NCBI GenBank assembly: GCA_003550325.1
Contig: QKWP01000109.1
Coordinates: forward strand, 133,050-197,049
Length of the DNA stretch: 64,000 bases
From: Gigaspora rosea
Taxonomy: Eukaryota; Glomeromycota; Glomeromycetes; Diversisporales; Gigasporaceae
Reading direction: 5' to 3'
The position numbers were made by a program, and so were the translations under genes. Of the stretch, positions 58,085 to 64,000 are shown in pieces. Under the pieces are notes generated by a model, which saw nothing but the letters and a program-made list of their open reading frames with translations, was not told the DNA's origin and did no database searches. The first letter of the stretch is position 1; every line of letters starts with the position of its first letter.

Positions 58085-59200
58085 TGTAATGGATTGAAAT
58101 AAGGACGTCAGAAATTTTATTAATTTTTTTTTATATTATTCTATCATTCTATTTTATATTTTGTTATATATTTCTATTTTTTATTTTTTATTCTATAATT
58201 ATTTTGTCATGCGCCGAATTTGATAGTCATTCTAAAATTAGTAGTTCCCTTGTAAAAATAATTAACTATACAAAAAAGGGAATTTCATGTGGCTAGAAAA
58301 GTGCAGTGCATTTAATTTCATGCTGAGCTAAGATTTTCGCGCTGACACTGAATCTATAGCGCAGACAAGAAATCTTTCACGATAATGCTGAATCTAAAGC
58401 ATTAATGCCAGATTATTCACATAAACGTTGAATCTTCAGCATGAACGTTAAGAGCATAGCATAGACACTACAAAAATTAAATATGTATATAAGACCTCTA
58501 AAATTTAATAAAGTTGCATAAGTTCCATGCCCACTTTTAAAATAATATCACAGAAAAAGTATAATACTCATCTTTTGAAATTCGACTTGTAACTTTAATA
58601 ATCCATTCGTAACTCAATTCGACAGACTGAATTGACTTGTAACCTCGAAGCAGTATTATTAAAACTCGAATTTCGGTGTCACCTGCCTTCATAGATCCTT
58701 GGAACTTGTCACGTAACATTATACAAGAAAACATCAAACCTTCAGTTGAAATACTTTTGTAGATAGTAAACCTCTTGAATTACCGCCTTCTTTAGCATTG
58801 CCAGCCTCAGACAGCCCTTTCGAAATCACTTGTACCTCAACAACCTACCCTTCGGAATATCTAAAAATTCCTAAATTGTCTCGGCCTTGGAGTCACCTGA
58901 TTAATATCGATCACCCGATTTCCCTTTAAACATATCAATTACCCGTAGTATAGTATTATTGTATTATTATTTTGATATCAAATTATTGATATCCCCCATA
59001 TTAGCATCACCAGCATCTGCGTTTCTATTCTATTGTTGTAGTTTAGTGATCCCATTTTCACTAGACCCTCAAATTGCATATTAGCTTCAAGCTTCCTATA
59101 CTTTTAACAAGTATTTATACCCTCTTCCATACACGGTTGGAGCTTTAAATTGGCACTATTGTCTATCTTGTTTTATCGCTCTCCCAAATCAACTGTTACA
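58085..59200 (+). mobile_element. 3' LTR of the Ty3 element
   Basis: 1116 bp, TGTAATGGATTG to CAACTGTTACA. Differs from the 5' copy mainly by C/T and G/A transitions. Lacks the mariner-like MITE and so serves as its empty site. Confidence 0.93.
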
Positions 59201-59210
59201 CTACCCTTAA

Positions 59211-60466
59211 AACTTGATTACTTATAAAATTTAATTGTATATCCAGTGTCTATGAGCATGCCAGAGCAACCACCAACAATTGACATTACGATCATGGCTG
59301 TCGCAGCATATAATCGATTGGTTAATTATTAATTAACCAAACGAGGACATGTGTAGCAAAGAATTTATAATCATTTCTAAATTTAGATATATCGTATGAC
59401 TATAGGACTTATTTTGCGGTATGTGTTTATTGGTAAAATGAAAAAAATTTTAAAGTTTGAGCAAGGCCGAGCGAAGTGAGGTCATGAGTTATACCATAGA
59501 ATTAAATTTATTTGATTAAAGATCAAATTACATCTATCATGAAATCTTCTTATTGAAATTCTGCAATTAGCTAAACTGTATAATAATCTTCTATAAATCT
59601 CGAATGATGTCAGCAAAATCTTGCCAAATACTAATGGGCTGTGCTAGTGTAACTGTTATTGTGCCTAAGCGAGCATACTATTTTGAGAACTCGCAGGAGG
59701 TCCCAAAAAATTCGTGTCAGAATACTTCGGAGTGCATCGGCAAAGCCGAAGGGAACTTATATACAATTTATTTTATTATCGAATTCTCAACACTGCTTGT
59801 TAGCATTACGCTGCTGTTTATTTTTATTGTTTGTTTATTAATTGATTGATTATTTTTGATTAATACATTGAATAATACGTTTAAAGCTATACTCAAAATT
59901 ATATAACTGCAGCATTGTTTTACTTCTTACGCTGATCATCTATTGATATTGTTAATTACCCCTTGTTCTAAATATACCTCAATTCCTCCCTTTTCAATCA
60001 CCCTACACTCGATTCAATTCCTTTTACCTAATTCCTTCAGAATTCTCAATTTGAATTCTTCTGTCGCTAATCTGTATTTATCGTTTACTATCCAAGTAGC
60101 TTTAACCGGCGGGTCTGATATCACCAACCGATAGTAACACCGTTAATGAGTATAGATAAATTACTTCTGTTGTACTATACTAGAAACTCTAAAATAATAA
60201 TGAATTTTTAACTTTAATCAAATAATGTTTTATTAAAATTTTTAAGTTGATATGTTGATATGTTATAGTTTTTGTTAGAAAAGTAATCTAAATCAACGAT
60301 TTAGATTATTATTTGCAAATATCATGTTACAATTTCAATTGGTGCCCACATCAGCATCTACTAATTTTCAATTTTAACCCTAAACTTTACAATTTTTGCG
60401 CGATAACTCCGCGTAGCTATCTATTGAGTTAATTTTAGTGCTGAATTTATAATAAAAGTGTATAAG
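59211..60466. other. Intergenic stretch, no supported gene
   Basis: Contains a fragment GGCCGAGCGAAGTGAGGTC (59466-59484), less AT-rich than its surroundings. A small frame at 59604-59849 (81 codons) has a Cys-containing N-terminal half and a hydrophobic C-terminal 25 residues, suggesting a tiny membrane protein, but there is no supporting homology and it is not called as a gene. Confidence 0.5.
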
Positions 60467-60691
60467 TAGGGATGTCATGTCCAATAAATTTAGTGGTCTG
60501 ATTGGACTTGGACATTGAAAATTTACAATGTCCAATACCTATTTAATGATTGGACTAGATTTATAAAAGTGGTTTATTTTAAAAATTTAATTGGATTCAA
60601 AAAAATATTCAATAAAATGTAGTTAATTATTGGATTAAAGTCTGATTTTTGGTGTATTTTTGCGACCAATTTTGTCCAATGTACAACACTG
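60467..60691. mobile_element. Short hAT-like MITE
   Basis: 225 bp. TGTATAAG is duplicated at 60459-60466 and 60692-60699. Ends TAGGGATGTCATGTCCAA and the complement of CAGTGTTGTACATTGGAC. TTGGACA/TGTCCAAT motifs recur in both orientations. Confidence 0.75.
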
Positions 60692-60791
60692 TGTATAAGG
60701 ATCTTAATAGAGAACGTATTTCAAGTGACTCAAATTTTTAACACAAGATGAAACAACCATAAACCAATTTGTATTTAGAGCAAAGATAAAA

Positions 60792-63700
60792 TTATGATCC
60801 TTTCTTTATAGGAAAGCAGTGTTCACTTTGAGTTGACGGATCATTACCCCACCAAGTTGGAAATGGTACCTAAAGGATAAATGTATTGGAACATACGAAT
60901 AAAGAAAAAAAATTTTAAACTTGTATATAACTCTAGCAGAAATATTAAATCGAAAACGTACCTTCACAACACCATTAAGACAAAAGAAAACTATAATCAT
61001 CATGATTTGTGCCCCACTGTCAAATGCTGCAGACATTACATAATTATATCTATCGTAATAAATGAATTTTGCATTATTTCCAAATTATTAAATTACAAAA
61101 AAAAAAAAATCAAAATCAAAAGAGGGGGGAAAAAAGGAAAAAAAGAAAAAAAAACCCTACTTTTTCCACCAACTACAATCGTCAAAAAAGATTTTAATTC
61201 ATATAAATATATTTTATAATAATAAACAGATCATATACTTACCGATGCTTGTAACGAAATGCATAAAATTGACTTAAAAAGCTAGCAATGAATCCAGTGA
61301 TCATAAAATTTGGATAAGTTCCAGGAAAAGTTGTTAGACCGAATAATATTACGGGAATATTCACGAGATTAAATTTTGCATTTGGAAATTTTCGATGAAG
61401 TAAATAAATTGGTACAGGCAAAATGGCACCAATTAGGAAGCCCCAGAAAATTTCATTATACATTGAGCCAGGCTACCCAAAAATTATAAAAATATTTAAT
61501 TCATGATTTCAATATTAAAATATTATGAGTATAAATATATTCAAATTTACATACTCCAAAAGCTCTTTTTGGTCCAATTAATCCCCAAAATATAGATGCA
61601 GTATTGAAAATTTGTGCATGAAGGCCAGCCCACTACATACAAAATTAAAAACTTTTTTTTTTTGAAAAAGTTCAAATAATCAGATCAAACGATAAAAAAA
61701 AAAAATAAAAAAATACATACTTGGCCGGTTGGATCAGTTTCTGTACCATCAAGATAAGGCCTTTTCGCATTGATTATAATGACTAATGTCCAATAATTTA
61801 CGAAGCAGCCAACAAGTGTACCCCATATTTGTGATATGAACATGCTTCTTGGAGGAACTTTCATATAATGACCTTTTTTAATAATTTAATAAAATTATTT
61901 TGATAATAATAATTAGATAATTTTTATGGTAATAAATTTTTCTTTAAAGAAAAGGAAATACCTAATTTTAAATCTTGAACAAACAACAAACATTGAGTCA
62001 TGGCTCTATATCCATAAGTTTTAAAATAAACATTCGCAATAGGATAACCAGGTAAAATAAATCCGCACACCAATTCAGCCAAAACATTCAAACCAAGTTG
62101 CCAATTTGTAATGGCAGCAATAATTCCTATTAGTAGGAAAGAATATTTAAGATAATATTTTAAAAAGAGGAGATCTGAACTTATGATTATAAATATTATA
62201 CCCATTGGGAGCACCATAAATGCAGCAACAGCAACAGCTAACAATACACCCCACCAAGGTAAATGTGCACCAGATGTATACCCAAGGATAATCGCAATTA
62301 TTAACATGACAATGAACAAAATACAATACCAAAAATATGGTACTTCTGTTGTTATAGTAAAGAATTGATTGTGCAAATCATGTTTTTAGCAAATAGTTTT
62401 TTTTTTTAATAATCATCATCAGAAATGAGATGAAAGAAAGTTGTTTTGAAACCTGAATATATATTCATCATTTTACAATGAATATCATCTTCTTCCTCCT
62501 CTTTACGAGTTTTCTTGTATCTATTCCAAATTTCTTTTCCATGAAATAGTATTACATGACAAATGACTGCGGGAGGTTGCATAAAAGAATAACAATAGCT
62601 AACAGCAAATGCAGCAGACAAATATACAGGACTATAATTTTCATATGCAGTAACATTAAGAGAGCCGGTTACTTGATCTATGATTTTTGTCTGGTTATAT
62701 CTGCAAAAAATATATATATATATATTATTTATAAAGTTTGATAAATTTAATAATACATCCAAAAAGACTTGATATTTACCTATTTCCATCTTTGTCGAAT
62801 GAAAAAGATGAAAAGAAAGGAAATTTTTGGGCTTCACTAAATAAAATTAAAAAGTTAATTTAAAAACTATGTAGCAATTCTACAAAATAAAATTATATAT
62901 AATTATTTACAAGACATTATTAAAGTACACCAATGGAGCAATGATCCACATTGCTAAAACGACACCAATGTAATAATTTACTTGAGACCACCTAAATTAA
63001 AAAAAAAAAATGTAAATATAAAATATATATCAAATTAAATGATAGGTACATGATAATTACATATGAAAGTTACCATGGAGTGAACAAGGGAAAGACTTGA
63101 CCGATAGCATTCCAATCTAAGGAAAAATCAAGAATTCCAGCACCTTTATAAGCACTTCCCAATATCTTTATCGTATTATTATTTGGAGCAATAAGGCAAA
63201 GTATGGCAGCACTAGCTAACCATGGAAACATATATTCTGGTACAAACTGCCAAACAAACATTGAAATGAATGCAGTATAAAAAAATCGAATTTTATCATT
63301 TGTTTCTGAAATGTTGCCATGTAATGTGTTGAACATGGCAGCAAAGACAAGAGACTTTGGCCATATCATATTAATTGGTCGAACCAAAGCTAAAAATTCA
63401 TGTAATTAATATGGTTGTAATCATTAAATTTTTATGAGTAATTAATTATCAGAGTAATTATTTCAAATAATTAATTATTTTAAACAATGATTTCAAATAG
63501 TTATTCTTGATAATCAATCATTATTGATTATACATACTTTTTCGAATAAATCCAGCGAGCCCAAAACCAATCATTTGTGTGCTAATCAACAACAAAAAAC
63601 CGATTAAGAAATTAACTTTAGTGCCATAGAATAATTCTTGAATTGCGATAATCTCCTATAAAATAACATTAAAAATTGATGAGGCAGTAAAAAATAAATA

Positions 63701-64000
63701 AATAAATAAAATGATTGAATAATACCACAGCATATGCGCTAACACCGCCAGCATTAGCTGCTGCGGATATGCACACGTGTTCCTTATAGTTAAAAGGACC
63801 TACACAATAATTTAGTTACACATGATATTTGTTATAATAACAAAGATCCAAACATAAATATTTGTAAAATTAGACTAAATTCCCAATTTTTAATTCGAAA
63901 TTTCTTATTTGGTAAAACTTTTTCCATCCATTTACCCGCAATATAAGATACGAGTATCACAAAGAATATAGAATAAACAAGGTTATTTGCACGAAAAAAA
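60792..64000 (-). CDS. OPT-family oligopeptide transporter (3' part, 14 exons)
   Basis: Proton-coupled importer family for small peptides or metal chelates, a multi-pass membrane protein; its N-terminal ~150-250 residues lie beyond the window. Exons, 5' to 3': 64000-63876, 63799-63726, 63655-63538, 63389-63074, 62991-62911, 62836-62780, 62700-62453, 62345-62202, 62126-61962, 61872-61721, 61632-61555, 61472-61243, 61049-60962, 60869-60792. All introns are GT-AG (the first and seventh donors, GTCTAA and GTTTCA, are weak), 55-195 bp, and every phase matches, giving about 650 residues. Family motifs: PFNYKEH, LVRP, TPWWSQVNYY, YSPVYLS, FHGKEIW, LPWWGVLLA, GLNVLAELVCGFILPGYPIAN, DLKLGHYMKVPPR, GQWAG, YLLHRKFPNAKF and, near the C terminus, PTWWGN. 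A run of acidic residues follows KKTRK in a cytoplasmic loop. No damage seen. Substrate cannot be told from sequence. Confidence 0.93.

Larger units (their letters stand above)
45180..59200 (+). mobile_element. Ty3/gypsy LTR retrotransposon with three nested insertions
   Basis: 14,021 bp bounded by LTRs, with CTAC repeated at 45176-45179 and 59201-59204. Removing the nested elements and their duplications (173, 410 and 4449 bp) leaves about 9.0 kb. The order gag, protease, reverse transcriptase, RNase H, integrase is that of Ty3/gypsy. Stops and frameshifts occur throughout, so it is dead. Confidence 0.93.

Noticed and set aside
59604..59849. 81-codon frame with a hydrophobic C-terminal half
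   Set aside because: No homology or neighbouring signals; length is within chance for this composition.
61079..61160. Lys-rich frame in the OPT gene region
   Set aside because: Poly-A and poly-G low-complexity sequence lying within an intron of the transporter.

Overview
The window is very AT-rich eukaryotic DNA made mostly of repeats. It fits an arbuscular mycorrhizal fungus of the Rhizophagus type (Glomeromycotina). That is inferred from three things: tandem gene modules pairing Sel1-repeat proteins with TKL-type kinases, very small GT-AG introns, and a many-exon OPT oligopeptide-transporter gene embedded in transposon debris. No rRNA, functional tRNA, CRISPR or bacterial-type operon was seen.

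Layout. 1-7.4 kb: a palindromic 48-bp tandem array, dispersed AT-rich repeats, hairpins, LTR-like remnants and a ~106-bp tandem array. 7.4-15.8 kb: first copy of a segmental duplication, holding a decayed kinase/Sel1 module (D) and a better one (A), all on the minus strand. 15.76-21.58 kb: an LTR element with no recognisable reverse transcriptase, whose 3' LTR carries a 722-bp hAT-type MITE. 22-34.6 kb: second copy of the duplication with decayed module C and module B. Module B has the only uninterrupted Sel1 gene (33236-34435). 34.8-43.6 kb: MITEs, inverted repeats flanking a fragment of a repetitive protein gene, a tRNA-derived SINE with a 16-bp target-site duplication, and an LTR-like unit with its own MITE. 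44.7-59.2 kb: a nested transposon stack. 60.8-64 kb: 3' part of an apparently intact OPT transporter gene, 14 exons in frame.

The nested stack is the most striking region. A TTAA-flanked (piggyBac-like) MITE was hit by a Ty3/gypsy retrotransposon (45180-59200, CTAC target duplication). That element was itself hit by a TA-flanked mariner-like MITE (in the 5' LTR), a 402-bp hAT-like MITE (in gag) and a 4441-bp hAT-like fold-back element (between gag and protease). The fold-back element contains 12.5 copies of a 327-bp satellite. Every repeat starts exactly 327 bp after the previous one, and each unit consists of two palindromes (168 and 159 bp). The element has TAGTGCTC termini and an 8-bp target duplication and no visible coding capacity.

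The kinase/Sel1 modules mostly decay by small indels and MITE insertions. One MITE sits in the same kinase-exon position in modules C and D, so it predates the duplication. Other insertions are present in only one copy. Several breaks are 1-nt indels, so assembly error must be excluded before these genes are called dead.
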